From Arthrobacter burdickii (GTDB lineage: Bacteria; Actinomycetota; Actinomycetes; Actinomycetales; Micrococcaceae): a stretch of DNA of 64,000 bases. The stretch is from assembly GCF_030433645.1 (NCBI RefSeq), contig NZ_JAROCG010000001.1, forward strand, positions 1,984,001 through 2,048,000, read 5' to 3'. Positions 51,721-60,411 of the stretch are shown here, one piece after another. Positions within the stretch are counted from its first letter, which is position 1. Every line of letters begins with the position of its first letter. Under the pieces are notes generated by a model that did no database searches, was not told the DNA's origin, and saw nothing but the letters and a program-made list of their open reading frames with translations. Made by a program: the position numbers and the translations under genes.

Positions 51721-52851
51721 TCACTGCTGGCCGAGCTCCTTGGCGTCGTGGGCACTGCCCCGCGGGTCGGCGGTCCCGGCAGTGAGCAGCCGGCGCAGGC
51801 TGGCGAGCCTCACAGGGCCCGACTCCCCGGCGAGCCCCTCGTCCACGTAGCTGTCCAGTCCGCAATCGACGGCGTTGTCGTCGTGCCGGCACCCGCGTTC
51901 GCAGCGCTCCGTCCCCGGCTCGAGGTCGGGGAACGCCTTCAGGATCCGGTCGGCGTCCACGTGCGCCAGCCCGAAGGACCGGATGCCCGGGGTGTCGATG
52001 ATCCACGTACCGGGCGCGGCGTCGGCGGCCTTGAGCGCGAGGGCCGACGAGGACGTGTGGCGTCCGCGGCCCGTCACCGCGTTCACGCCGCCCGTCGCCC
52101 GGGAGGAGCCGGTGAGGGCATTGACCATGGTCGACTTGCCGACACCGGAGTGGCCGAGCAGCACGCTCACCTGTCCGTCGAGCTCGTCGCGCAGGGCGTC
52201 GACCGCCCCGTGCGAGAGCCGGGCGGACTCGCCGTCGTCGGACGTGGCCTCGATCCCGACGCTCTCGTCGGTCCGGCTGATGATGACGCGGAGGTCGAGG
52301 TGCTCGTAGTTGGCGAGCAGGGCAGCGGGGTCGCGGAGATCGGCCTTCGTGATGCACAGCAGCGGTTCGATGCCCGCGTCGTAGGCGGCGACGAGCGCCC
52401 GGTCGATGAAGCCGGTCCTCGGTTCCGGGTTCGCCGCCGCGACGACGATCACGAGCTGGTCCGCATTCGCGACCACCACGCGTTCCACCGGGTCCGTGTC
52501 GTCCGCGCTGCGGCGGAGGACCGTCCGGCGGTCCTCGATGCGCACGAGGCGTGCGAGGGAGTCGGGTCCTCCGGAGAGGTCTCCGACGAGGGAGACGATG
52601 TCACCGGCGACGACGGCGCTGCGGCGCAGTTCCCGCGCACGCGCGGCGATGACGATGCGCTCGTCCGGGGTGTCCTCGTCGACCACCGTGGTGTAGCGTC
52701 CGCGGTCCACGGTCACCACACGGCCCAGCACGGCGTCCTCGTAGGCGGGACGGTTCTTGGTGCGCGGGCGGGACCCCTTCTTGTTGGGGCGGATCCGGAC
52801 GTCGGACTCGTCCCAGGACCGTGAGCCGCGGCGGTTGCCGGCCTCGCTCAT
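51721..52851 (-). CDS. rsgA: Ribosome small-subunit GTPase RsgA
   Basis: 376 residues. Basic N-terminus, OB fold, then a circularly permuted GTPase with CITKADL, GHSGVGKSTM (P-loop) and IDTPGIRSFGL, and a C-terminal zinc cluster C..CRHDDNAVDC. It releases factors from maturing 30S subunits. ATG 52851 overlaps the aroA stop (ATGA), making a two-gene operon. Confidence 0.95.
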   Translation of the reverse strand: MSEAGNRRGSRSWDESDVRIRPNKKGSRPRTKNRPAYEDAVLGRVVTVDRGRYTTVVDEDTPDERIVIAARARELRRSAVVAGDIVSLVGDLSGGPDSLARLVRIEDRRTVLRRSADDTDPVERVVVANADQLVIVVAAANPEPRTGFIDRALVAAYDAGIEPLLCITKADLRDPAALLANYEHLDLRVIISRTDESVGIEATSDDGESARLSHGAVDALRDELDGQVSVLLGHSGVGKSTMVNALTGSSRATGGVNAVTGRGRHTSSSALALKAADAAPGTWIIDTPGIRSFGLAHVDADRILKAFPDLEPGTERCERGCRHDDNAVDCGLDSYVDEGLAGESGPVRLASLRRLLTAGTADPRGSAHDAKELGQQ

Positions 52852-54224
52852 GCGCGTGCCGCCGCTGGTCCTCGTGCGCCGGCGTCCCCGGAACCGTTCG
52901 TCCCGGCGGTTCCGGTGACCGCCGCCCAGAGCTCCGGGAATTCCGGCATCGTCTTGGCCGTGGTGCCGATGTTCTCCACCTCGACGCCGTCGACGGCCAG
53001 GCCGATGATGGCGCCGGCGGTCGCCATGCGGTGGTCGTCGTAGGTGCGGAACACTCCTCCGTGGAGGGCTGCGGGCCGGATCACCAGGCCGTCGGCCGTT
53101 TCCTCGGCGTCGCCGCCGAGGCGGTTGATCTCCGCGACGAGTGCCGCGAGGCGGTCCGTCTCGTGCCCGCGGAGGTGGGCGATGCCGGAGAGCACCGACG
53201 GCGTCTCCGCCAGCGCGCAGAGCGCCGCGACCGTGGGGGCGAGTTCGGAGGTGTCGGCGAAGGTTCCCCCGGTGATCGAGGCCCCACCGGTCACCGTGAG
53301 CACGTCGCCGTCGAGCACCGCGGTCGCACCCATGAGGGGGAGGATGCGCCGCCACTCGTCGCCCACCTGCGTGGTGTCCTCGGGCCAGTTCCGCACGCGG
53401 ACGGTACCGCCGGTGACGACCGCCGCGGCGAGGAAGGGCCCGGCGTTGGAGAGGTCGGGTTCGACGGCGACGTCGAAGGCCGCGATCGGGCCCGGGGAGA
53501 CGCGCCAGTGGTTCGGGACGGAATCGTCGACCGCCACCCCGAGGGAGCGCAGCGTCTCCACGGTCATGCGGACGTGGTCGAGGCTCGGCACCGGCTTACC
53601 GACGTGTTCGAGGTGCAGTCCCTCGGTGAAGCGGGCGCCCACCAGGAGCAGCGCCGACACGAACTGCGAGGACGCCGAGGCGTCGATGACGAGGTGGCCC
53701 CCGCGGACGTCCCCCTCGCCCCGGACGGCGAACGGGAGCGAGCCGGACCCGCCGTCGTCGACGGGGACCCCGAGTCCGCGGAGCGCGGCGATGATGCTTC
53801 CCATGGGGCGTCGGCGCGCGTGCGGATCGCCGTCGAAGGTGGTGGTGCCGGCGACGAGGCCTGCGAGGGGCGGCACGAAGCGCATCACCGTGCCGGCGAG
53901 GCCGCAGTCGACCGCCCGCGGACGCGTGTCGCCGCCTCCGGCCGGCAGGGGAGTGACGCGCAGGTCCGGGCCGAAGTCGCCGTCACCGGGCACCTCGTCG
54001 ACGACCGCGCCGAGGGCGCGCAGGGCGGCGACCATCAGGGCGGAGTCACGGGAGTGCAGGGGCCGCCGGATGAGGCACGACCCGTCCGCGAGGGCGGCGA
54101 GCACGAGGTAGCGGTTGGTCAGGGATTTCGAGCCGGGGACCGAGAGGTCGGCATCCACGGGACGGCTCAGGCGGGGCGCCCGCCACATGGTCTGGTCGGA
54201 CACCCCGCCTGGAGTCGCTGTCAT
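52848..54224 (-). CDS. aroA: 3-phosphoshikimate 1-carboxyvinyltransferase (EPSP synthase)
   Basis: 458 residues, shikimate pathway. Substrate-binding SKSLTNRYLVLAALADG near residue 32, VDCGLAGTVMRF, DASASSQFVSALLLVGAR, LPVDHV-like SLDHVRMT, and FRTYDDHRMATAGAI near the C-terminus. Start ATG 54224 chosen by family N-terminus. Co-transcribed with rsgA. Confidence 0.96.
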   Translation of the reverse strand: MTATPGGVSDQTMWRAPRLSRPVDADLSVPGSKSLTNRYLVLAALADGSCLIRRPLHSRDSALMVAALRALGAVVDEVPGDGDFGPDLRVTPLPAGGGDTRPRAVDCGLAGTVMRFVPPLAGLVAGTTTFDGDPHARRRPMGSIIAALRGLGVPVDDGGSGSLPFAVRGEGDVRGGHLVIDASASSQFVSALLLVGARFTEGLHLEHVGKPVPSLDHVRMTVETLRSLGVAVDDSVPNHWRVSPGPIAAFDVAVEPDLSNAGPFLAAAVVTGGTVRVRNWPEDTTQVGDEWRRILPLMGATAVLDGDVLTVTGGASITGGTFADTSELAPTVAALCALAETPSVLSGIAHLRGHETDRLAALVAEINRLGGDAEETADGLVIRPAALHGGVFRTYDDHRMATAGAIIGLAVDGVEVENIGTTAKTMPEFPELWAAVTGTAGTNGSGDAGARGPAAARA

Positions 54225-54229
54225 CGAGC

Positions 54230-54778
54230 TTATGAACCGACGACGTCGGCAGCGGTCTTGCGCACGACCTTGTCGGCCTTCTGCAGCTGCTTGCGCGCGT
54301 CCTTGCCCAGGCCCAGGGCGTTCTTCCGGGCACCCACGGCGAGGTGCTCCGCGCGCCAGGCGATCCCCGGGCGGCCGTTCGTGTCGACGGCGGCCAGCAG
54401 GACGGCGCCGATCAGCGAGAGGTTCTTGAGCAGCTGCGAGCGGCGTGCCTTCTTGCCCTCGGGCGTCGAGGCGTCCGCCGAGCGGTAGTCGACCAGGGTG
54501 TTCACCGTCGCCGTCACCGTCAGGAGGAGGGCCGCGACCCGGGAGAACCGACCGATGGCGAGCAGGAGCGATGCCGCGACCTGGGTGCCGCCGAGCACCT
54601 GGCCCACGAGCTTCTCGTTGCCGGTGACCGCGGCGGCCGAGGGGACGACCCTCGTGATGCCCGCGAGGACGGGCTTGAGCTGCGGGGCCGTGGTACCCGC
54701 CGTGCGGAGCCGGTCGATACCGGAGAACACGAAACCGCTGGCGATCAAGGGTCGGGCTAATACGCGGACAAGGGTCAC
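54230..54778 (-). CDS. DoxX-family membrane protein
   Basis: 182 residues with four hydrophobic segments. N-terminal RVLARPLIASGFVFSGIDRLRT and GTQVAASLLLAIG fit DoxX proteins. The tail is basic and charged. Ends 5 bp before aroA's start on the same strand, so they probably share a transcript. Role unknown; DoxX is linked to redox or membrane integrity in other actinobacteria. Confidence 0.85.
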   Translation of the reverse strand: MTLVRVLARPLIASGFVFSGIDRLRTAGTTAPQLKPVLAGITRVVPSAAAVTGNEKLVGQVLGGTQVAASLLLAIGRFSRVAALLLTVTATVNTLVDYRSADASTPEGKKARRSQLLKNLSLIGAVLLAAVDTNGRPGIAWRAEHLAVGARKNALGLGKDARKQLQKADKVVRKTAADVVGS

Positions 54779-54949
54779 AACTGCCTCCTGGTTGCCGGCG
54801 CGATTCGCCGGGCATCGGGTTTTGTTCTGCGGAGCACGCTGGGACTAGTTTTGCATGCCTCCGGATACGGTGCGATCCCGCGGTCGGGCTGGATGCTCCG
54901 GGTTGCGGGGAGGGCGGCGGCAACGGACGGCGCACGAGGGATTACCAAG

Positions 54950-55015
54950 GAGGAAGGCGGGAGGAAGGCGGGAGGAAGGCGGGAGGAAGGCGGGAGGAAG
55001 GCGGGAGGAAGGCGG
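54950..55015. repeat. 11-bp minisatellite, six perfect copies
   Basis: GAGGAAGGCGG is repeated six times without error, ending 12 bp upstream of the -35 element at 55028. The 11-bp period is close to one helical turn, so copy-number change would keep helical phase roughly. Confidence 0.93.
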
Positions 55016-55027
55016 CGGAGGGTGGCA

Positions 55028-55053
55028 GGAATAAGGGCGCCGTCAGGCCGGTT
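55028..55053 (+). promoter_or_regulatory. SigR/SigH-type promoter GGAAT-N18-GTT
   Basis: GGAAT at 55028-55032 and GTT at 55051-55053 are separated by exactly 18 bp, the consensus for disulfide-stress sigma factors of the SigR/SigH group. It implies autoregulation of the sigma operon. Predicted transcript start near 55060. Confidence 0.75.
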
Positions 55054-55208
55054 GGAAGAGGCGTGGAGGAAACCGGAACGGGAGATGGGTGCGCATGACG
55101 GGTGTACGGATGGCCCCGGTCGAAAGACCGGATTTCCAGCTCTCGACGTCGGTCCGGCGGGATGTTCGCCCGGCCGTGGGAGCGCGCGGACGCGTAGACT
55201 TTGGGACG

Positions 55209-55904
55209 ATGAATACAACAGCCCCCGCAGGTAGCAGCCAGGCCGAAGACGACCAGTTGGACGTGTCTACGGAGTCGGAAGCCGACCGCAAGGCACGCTT
55301 CGAGCGCGACGCCATGCAGTACGTCGACCAGCTCTACTCGGCCGCCATGCGCATGGCCCGGAATCCCAGTGATGCGGAGGACCTGGTGCAGGAGGCCTAC
55401 ACCAAGGCGTTCTCGGCCTTCCACCAGTACAAGCCGGGGACCAACCTGAAGGCGTGGCTTTACCGCATCCTCACGAACACCTACATCAACCTGTACCGCA
55501 AGCGGCAGCGCGAGCCCCTGCAGTCGCACTCGGACACCATCGAGGACTGGCAGCTGGCGAAGGCCGCCGAACACACGTCCACCGGTCTCCGCTCGGCCGA
55601 GGCCGAGGCGCTGGACCACCTGCCGGATTCCGACGTCAAGAGCGCCCTGCAGGCCATTCCGGAGGAATTCCGGCTCGCGGTGTACTTCTCGGACGTCGAA
55701 GGCTTCGCGTACAAGGAAATATCGGAAATCATGAACACGCCCATCGGGACCGTCATGTCCCGGCTGCACCGCGGCCGCAAACTGCTGCGCGAACTCCTCT
55801 CCGAGTACGCGCACGAGCGGGGCCTCGGTACCGGCGCAGGTGCTGGTACCAGGACCCGGGTCGCGACGGGTGCAGCGGGCAAGGAACAGGAGATGGAGAA
55901 ATGA
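55209..55904 (+). CDS. sigH: ECF sigma factor SigH/SigR (thiol-oxidative stress)
   Basis: 231 residues from ATG 55209. Region 2: [34 protein letters not shown] and [24 protein letters not shown]; region 4: [43 protein letters not shown]. These match SigH/SigR orthologues almost exactly. The extra C-terminal 20 residues ([15 protein letters not shown]) are unusual Gly/Ala/Thr repeats. Overlaps the anti-sigma gene by 4 bp. Controls thioredoxin and mycothiol genes in relatives. Confidence 0.95.
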   Translation: MNTTAPAGSSQAEDDQLDVSTESEADRKARFERDAMQYVDQLYSAAMRMARNPSDAEDLVQEAYTKAFSAFHQYKPGTNLKAWLYRILTNTYINLYRKRQREPLQSHSDTIEDWQLAKAAEHTSTGLRSAEAEALDHLPDSDVKSALQAIPEEFRLAVYFSDVEGFAYKEISEIMNTPIGTVMSRLHRGRKLLRELLSEYAHERGLGTGAGAGTRTRVATGAAGKEQEMEK

Positions 55905-56161
55905 GCGATTGCGAGAGCATGGGCGATTGCGCCGACTCGAGGATCGAACGGCTGTACGAGTACCTGGACGGCGCGCTGTCCCATCAGGACCTCGTGGAGA
56001 TCAAGGACCACTTGGAGGGCTGCCCGGAGTGTGCCGAGGAACATGACCTCGAGTGCGTGATCCGGTCGGTCGTGAAGCGGTCCTGCACCGAGGTCGCGCC
56101 GTCGACCCTGAAGACGAGCATCCTCGACCGCATCAGCCACCTCAGGACCGTCGATCACTGA
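55901..56161 (+). CDS. rsrA: Zinc anti-sigma factor RsrA/RshA
   Basis: 86 residues. The ZAS motif HLEGCPEC (HxxxCxxC, residues about 37-44) binds zinc and senses disulfide stress; an extra N-terminal Cys pair (DCESMGDC) precedes it. Under oxidation it would release the sigma factor. ATG 55901 overlaps the sigma stop. Confidence 0.93.
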   Translation: MSDCESMGDCADSRIERLYEYLDGALSHQDLVEIKDHLEGCPECAEEHDLECVIRSVVKRSCTEVAPSTLKTSILDRISHLRTVDH

Positions 56162-56204
56162 CCCACTCCTGGCTGCCTGAATGCGCTGTCTGACTGCAGA
56201 GACA

Positions 56205-56242
56205 AAAGAACCTCCGGTGCCGTGACGGCCCGGAGGTTCTTT
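56205..56242. terminator. Terminator after rsrA
   Basis: AAAGAACCTCCGG pairs with CCGGAGGTTCTTT, a 13-bp stem, followed by CTT. Serves both rsrA and the convergent bL37 gene. Confidence 0.88.
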
Positions 56243-56276
56243 CTTGTGCTGCTGATGCAGCGGATAACGCCTGGAC

Positions 56277-56351
56277 TCAGGTGTTGGGGCGCTTACCGTG
56301 GTTTGCGCCTCCACGCTTCCGGTCGCGACGCTTGCGTGCTCGCTTGCTCAT
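56277..56351 (-). CDS. Ribosomal protein bL37 (24 residues)
   Basis: A 75-bp gene from ATG 56351 to TGA 56277 encoding 24 residues of almost only Lys/Arg/Gly/Asn (starts MSKRARKRRDRKRGG, ends HGKRPNT). This is the actinobacterial bL37/AURKAIP1-like ribosomal peptide. A GGAGGCAGCC sequence lies directly upstream. Too short for usual gene finders. Confidence 0.85.
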   Translation of the reverse strand: MSKRARKRRDRKRGGANHGKRPNT

Positions 56352-56523
56352 GGCTGCCTCCTTTTTTCTTCAGGCACTGTAGTCGTACAGAACTGCACCC
56401 AAGTCTCCCATACTGCAACGGGCGTCACCTAAACAGCGGCAGGCACGGGGCGGGGGCGGCGCCCGGAGCCTCTCGGGCTGCCCCCTAGGATAGGTGGACA
56501 TCCGTGACCGAAGGAGCTTATGT

Positions 56524-57489
56524 ATGCGCGCCGCCTATGCAGCAACCCAGTCAGGAGACGATCCGCTCGCCGGACTCACCATCGGTAACCTCGAGGTACC
56601 CGACGCCCCTGCGGGTTTCACGCGGGTGAGGGTGGTCGCGTCCTGCCTCAACCACCACGACCTCTGGTCGCTGAAGGGTGTGGGCCTGCCGGAGGACCGC
56701 CTGCCCATGGTGCTCGGCTGCGACGCCGCCGGGATCGACGACGACGGCAACGAGGTGATCGTGCACGGCGTCGTGTCCTCGCCCGACTGGCGCGGTGACG
56801 AGACGCTCGACCCGAAGCGCTCCCTCCTGTCCGAGCGCCACCCCGGCACCATGGCCGACTACGTGTGGGTACCCGAGCGGAACCTGGTGCCCAAGCCCGC
56901 CGCGCTGTCCTTCGAGGAAGCGGCATGCCTTCCCACCGCGTGGCTCACCGCGTACCGCATGCTGTTCACGGTGTCGCCGGCAGCGCCCGGGTCCACGGTG
57001 CTCGTGCAGGGAGCGGGCGGCGGTGTCGCCTCCGCGCTGATCGCCCTCGCCTCCGCGGCAGGGTTCCGGGTCTGGGCGACGAGCCGCAGCGAGGCGAAGC
57101 GGCACCGGGCGCTCGACCTCGGCGCCGAGCAGGTGTTCGACGCAGGGGCGCGGCTGCCGGAACGCGTCGACGTGGTCTTCGATTCGGTGGGGGAGGCCAC
57201 GTGGGCCCACTCGCTCAAGTCGCTCGTGCCCGGCGGGACCGTGGTGACGTGCGGAGCGACGAGCGGGCCGGCTCCGTCGGCGGACCTGAACCGGGTGTTC
57301 TTCCTCCAGCTGCGCGTGCTGGGTTCCACCATGGGGACGCGGGAGGAGCTCGTCCGGCTGACCCGCTTCCTCGTGGCCACGGGGGTGCGCCCCGTCATCG
57401 ACACCGTCCTGCCCCTCGACGACGCGGCCAAGGGCTTCCAGCGCATGCTCGACGGCGACGTGTTCGGCAAGGTCGTCTTCCGCCACTGA
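56524..57489 (+). CDS. Zinc-binding-type (MDR) alcohol dehydrogenase
   Basis: 321 residues. Medium-chain reductase fold: GroES-like N-terminal part (VRVVASCLNHHDLWSL, LGCDAAGID), Rossmann part with VLVQGAGGGVASALIALASAAGFRVWATSRSEAKR. It resembles NAD(P)H quinone oxidoreductases and lacks the structural zinc cluster. ATG 56524 follows AAGGAG by 8 bp; a GTG at 56494 is unlikely. Confidence 0.87.
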   Translation: MRAAYAATQSGDDPLAGLTIGNLEVPDAPAGFTRVRVVASCLNHHDLWSLKGVGLPEDRLPMVLGCDAAGIDDDGNEVIVHGVVSSPDWRGDETLDPKRSLLSERHPGTMADYVWVPERNLVPKPAALSFEEAACLPTAWLTAYRMLFTVSPAAPGSTVLVQGAGGGVASALIALASAAGFRVWATSRSEAKRHRALDLGAEQVFDAGARLPERVDVVFDSVGEATWAHSLKSLVPGGTVVTCGATSGPAPSADLNRVFFLQLRVLGSTMGTREELVRLTRFLVATGVRPVIDTVLPLDDAAKGFQRMLDGDVFGKVVFRH

Positions 57490-57517
57490 CGCGAACCCGT
57501 CGCACGCCGCAGACACC

Positions 57518-57547
57518 GAAGGGAACCCTCCGCGGAGGGTTCCCTTC
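57518..57547. terminator. Bidirectional terminator
   Basis: A fully palindromic GAAGGGAACCCTCC/GGAGGGTTCCCTTC stem (14 bp, 2-base centre) between the convergent MDR and ABC genes. Confidence 0.88.
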
Positions 57548-57592
57548 CGTGTCTGCGGTGTCTGCCCTGCCTGCCGTGTACCCGCTCGGCCG

Positions 57593-59371
57593 CTACTCGG
57601 CGCCTGCCGCGAGGATGGCCGAGCGCTGCTCCCGGCGGAGCGACTGCTCGGCCGGATCCGGCACCGGGGCTGCCGCGAGCAGGCGCCGCGTGTAGGGATC
57701 GCGCGGGTACTTCAGGATCTGCTCCGTGCTGCCCTGCTCCACCAGCGTGCCCTTGTTCAGCACTGCGATATGGCTTGCGAGCAGTTCGACGACGGCGAGG
57801 TCGTGGCTCACGAACAGGCACGCGAAGCCGCGCTCGCGCTGCAGCTCCTGCAGCAGGTCCAGGACCCGCGCCTGCACGGAGACGTCCAGGGCAGACGTCG
57901 GTTCGTCGGCCACGAGCAGGTCCGGACGGAGGGACAGCGCCCGGGCTATGCCGACACGCTGGCGCTGCCCGCCCGAGAGCTCATGGGGGTACCGGTTGCG
58001 GAACGCGACCGGCAGCTGCACGTCGTCGAGCAGGGACGCCACCCGCCGGTCCAGCTCGGCGCGGCCCGGCTTCTCGTGGAGGAGCAGGGGCTCGCCGATG
58101 CTGTCGCCGATGGACAGTCGAGGGTTCAGCGACGCCGCAGGGTCCTGGAACACGATCGCGAACTTCTTGCGCAGCGGCAGGAGCTGGCGGGCGCTGAGGT
58201 CCGTGATGTCCGTGCCGCCGATGCTGACCCTGCCCCCCGAGGTCCGGATGAGCCCGGTCACGGCACGCGCGATCGTCGACTTGCCCGAGCCGGACTCACC
58301 GACCAGGCCCAGGACCTCGCCCGGTTGGATGGTGAGCGAGACGCCGGAGACCGCCTTGAAGGGTGGCTGGCGGAACCGGCCCGGGTACTCGATGTCCACG
58401 TCCCGGAGCTCGAGCGCCGGCACCACGCCCGATGCCCTGTGCGTCTCCTGCGCGCGCACGGCCGCCTCCGCGTACCCCTCGTGGATGCTCAGGCGCCCGT
58501 CCACCACCTCGACGTCGGAGAGGACGCCGCCCACCTTCGACCCGAGGTGGGGAACCGCTCCGAGGAGCTGCTTCGTGTAGGCCTCGGCCGGGGCGGCGAA
58601 CAGCTGCGCCGTCGGTGCCGCCTCGACGATCCGCCCGCGCTCCATGACGACGACGTGGTCCGCGAGGTCGGCGACCACTCCCATGTCGTGGGTGATGAGC
58701 AGCACGGCGCTGTTGAGCCTCTTGTTGAGCTTGCGCAGGAGGTCGAGCACCTCCGCCTGCACCGTGACGTCGAGCGCCGTCGTGGGTTCGTCGGCGATGA
58801 GGAGCATCGGATCGTTCGCCAGGGCGATGGCGATCATCGCGCGCTGGCGCTGGCCGCCCGAGAACTGGTGGGGAAAGTTGTCGTAGCGGCGCTCCGGCTC
58901 GGGGATCTCGACCATGCGGAGCAGCTCGATGGCGCGCTTCTTCGCCTGGGCCGGTGACAGCTCCGTGTGCTGTTCGACGGCCTCCCGGATCTGTTCACCC
59001 ACCGTCAGCACGGGATTCAGCGCCGTCATGGGTTCCTGGAAGATCATCGCGATCTCGTTGCCGCGGACCCGCCGGAGGGTGCCCTGCGGCGCACCGATCA
59101 GTTCGCGGCCGAGCATCTTCGCGCTGCCGGTCGAGCGACCGTTGCGGGGGAGCAGGCCGAGCAGGGCCATGGAGGACATGCTCTTGCCGGATCCGGATTC
59201 GCCGACGATCGCCAGGATCTCGCCGGGGTGGATCTCGTAGGAGACGTCCTCCGCCGCCATGACCCATTCGTTGTCGACGTTGAACTCGACGCCGAGGCCG
59301 CGGACCGCGAGGATGGGGCCGCTGGCGAGCGGAGTCTGCTCGTCCGTGATAATGACGGAACTGGAACTCAT
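57593..59371 (-). CDS. Peptide/nickel-type ABC transporter, fused double ATPase
   Basis: 592 residues: two complete ABC domains (DppD plus DppF type) fused. Domain 1 (about residues 20-280): Walker A GESGSGKSMSS, signature FSGGQRQR, Walker B LLIADEPTTALD. Domain 2 (about 325-575): GESGSGKSTIA, LSGGQRQR, LLVADEPTSALD. Powers the importer below. Overlaps the permease by 4 bp. Confidence 0.94.
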   Translation of the reverse strand: MSSSSVIITDEQTPLASGPILAVRGLGVEFNVDNEWVMAAEDVSYEIHPGEILAIVGESGSGKSMSSMALLGLLPRNGRSTGSAKMLGRELIGAPQGTLRRVRGNEIAMIFQEPMTALNPVLTVGEQIREAVEQHTELSPAQAKKRAIELLRMVEIPEPERRYDNFPHQFSGGQRQRAMIAIALANDPMLLIADEPTTALDVTVQAEVLDLLRKLNKRLNSAVLLITHDMGVVADLADHVVVMERGRIVEAAPTAQLFAAPAEAYTKQLLGAVPHLGSKVGGVLSDVEVVDGRLSIHEGYAEAAVRAQETHRASGVVPALELRDVDIEYPGRFRQPPFKAVSGVSLTIQPGEVLGLVGESGSGKSTIARAVTGLIRTSGGRVSIGGTDITDLSARQLLPLRKKFAIVFQDPAASLNPRLSIGDSIGEPLLLHEKPGRAELDRRVASLLDDVQLPVAFRNRYPHELSGGQRQRVGIARALSLRPDLLVADEPTSALDVSVQARVLDLLQELQRERGFACLFVSHDLAVVELLASHIAVLNKGTLVEQGSTEQILKYPRDPYTRRLLAAAPVPDPAEQSLRREQRSAILAAGAE

Positions 59372-60402
59372 TGCTTCACCCTTGTCTGCTTGGGGTCGAA
59401 CGCGTCGCGCAGGCCGTCACCGATGAAGTTGACGGCCAGGGCGATGCCGATGATGAACGCTCCGGGCCAGAGGAACAGCCACGGGCGCACCGTGAGGGCC
59501 GAGCGGTTGTCGTTGATGGCCTTGCCGAGCGAGGTGTCCGGCGCCGTGACGCCGAGGCCCAGGAAGCTCAGGCCCGTCTCGAGGAGGATGGCGCCGGAGA
59601 TCGCGAGCGTCGTGGACACGATGATGACTCCGACCGTGTTGGGCAGGATGTGCCGGAAGATGATGCGGGCCGAACTCGCACCGACGGACTTCGCCGACTC
59701 GACGAACTCCTTCTCGCGCAGCGACAGGAACTCGCCGCGCACGAGCCGCGCGAGGCCGGTCCACGTGACGAGGCCGAGGAAGATCGCGAAGGGGATGATG
59801 CCGTGCTTCGCCACGATGCCGGCGACCGCCGCGGCGATGACGACCGTCGGGATGGTGATGACGACGTCGGTGATGCGCATGAGGAACGCTTCGGTCCAGC
59901 CGCGGAAGTACCCCGAGACCGCCCCCACCGTCGTGCCGATGACCATGGCCACCAGCCCGACGATGAACGCGATGATCAGGGAGGTCTGGATGCCGCGCAT
60001 GGTGAGCGCGAAGTAGTCGCGGCCGAGGACGTCCTGGCCGAACGGGTGCTCGCCCAGGCTGAAGGGCCAGAGCGTCAGCGTGGGGCGTCCCTCGTTGAAG
60101 CGCGCGGCGAGGACGTCGTAGTCCTTGTTCCACCAGCCGGGGATCCCTGCGAAACCGATCGAGCTGAAGGCGAGGAGGAAGATCAGCACCAGCAGGGCGA
60201 TGCCCGCGAGGGCACCCTTGTGGCGGAAGAACCGCTCACGGATCAGGCGCCCCTGGCTCTTGGCCTCGGTGGTGCGGATGCGGTCCGTCTGCTCCCGCGT
60301 GGGGGCGGCGGTCGCGATGTCGTTGTCCTGGCTCTGGAGCGTCATCTCGGACAGCTCCAGGGACGTGCGGGAGTCGTCCCGCATCTTGTCGTCAGTGCTC
60401 AT
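59368..60402 (-). CDS. Peptide ABC transporter permease, DppC type
   Basis: 344 residues. A charged cytosolic N-terminus of about 55 residues, then six membrane segments and the coupling motif VRGEFLSLREKEFVESAKSVGASS (EAA loop). Second permease of the importer, translated with the ATPase gene. Confidence 0.92.
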   Translation of the reverse strand: MSTDDKMRDDSRTSLELSEMTLQSQDNDIATAAPTREQTDRIRTTEAKSQGRLIRERFFRHKGALAGIALLVLIFLLAFSSIGFAGIPGWWNKDYDVLAARFNEGRPTLTLWPFSLGEHPFGQDVLGRDYFALTMRGIQTSLIIAFIVGLVAMVIGTTVGAVSGYFRGWTEAFLMRITDVVITIPTVVIAAAVAGIVAKHGIIPFAIFLGLVTWTGLARLVRGEFLSLREKEFVESAKSVGASSARIIFRHILPNTVGVIIVSTTLAISGAILLETGLSFLGLGVTAPDTSLGKAINDNRSALTVRPWLFLWPGAFIIGIALAVNFIGDGLRDAFDPKQTRVKQ

Positions 60403-60411
60403 GGGTGTGTC

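Larger units (their letters stand above)
54779..55208. other. 430 bp divergent region before sigH
   Basis: Contains the minisatellite (54950-55015) and the SigR/SigH-type promoter (55028-55053), then a leader of about 150 bases to ATG 55209. In-frame ATGs at 55095 and 55110 could give a sigma factor with a 38- or 33-residue N-terminal extension. No separate gene seen. Confidence 0.65.

Noticed and set aside
54950-55015. Possible CRISPR array
   Set aside because: Units are 11 bp with no spacers and no cas genes are nearby; it is a minisatellite.
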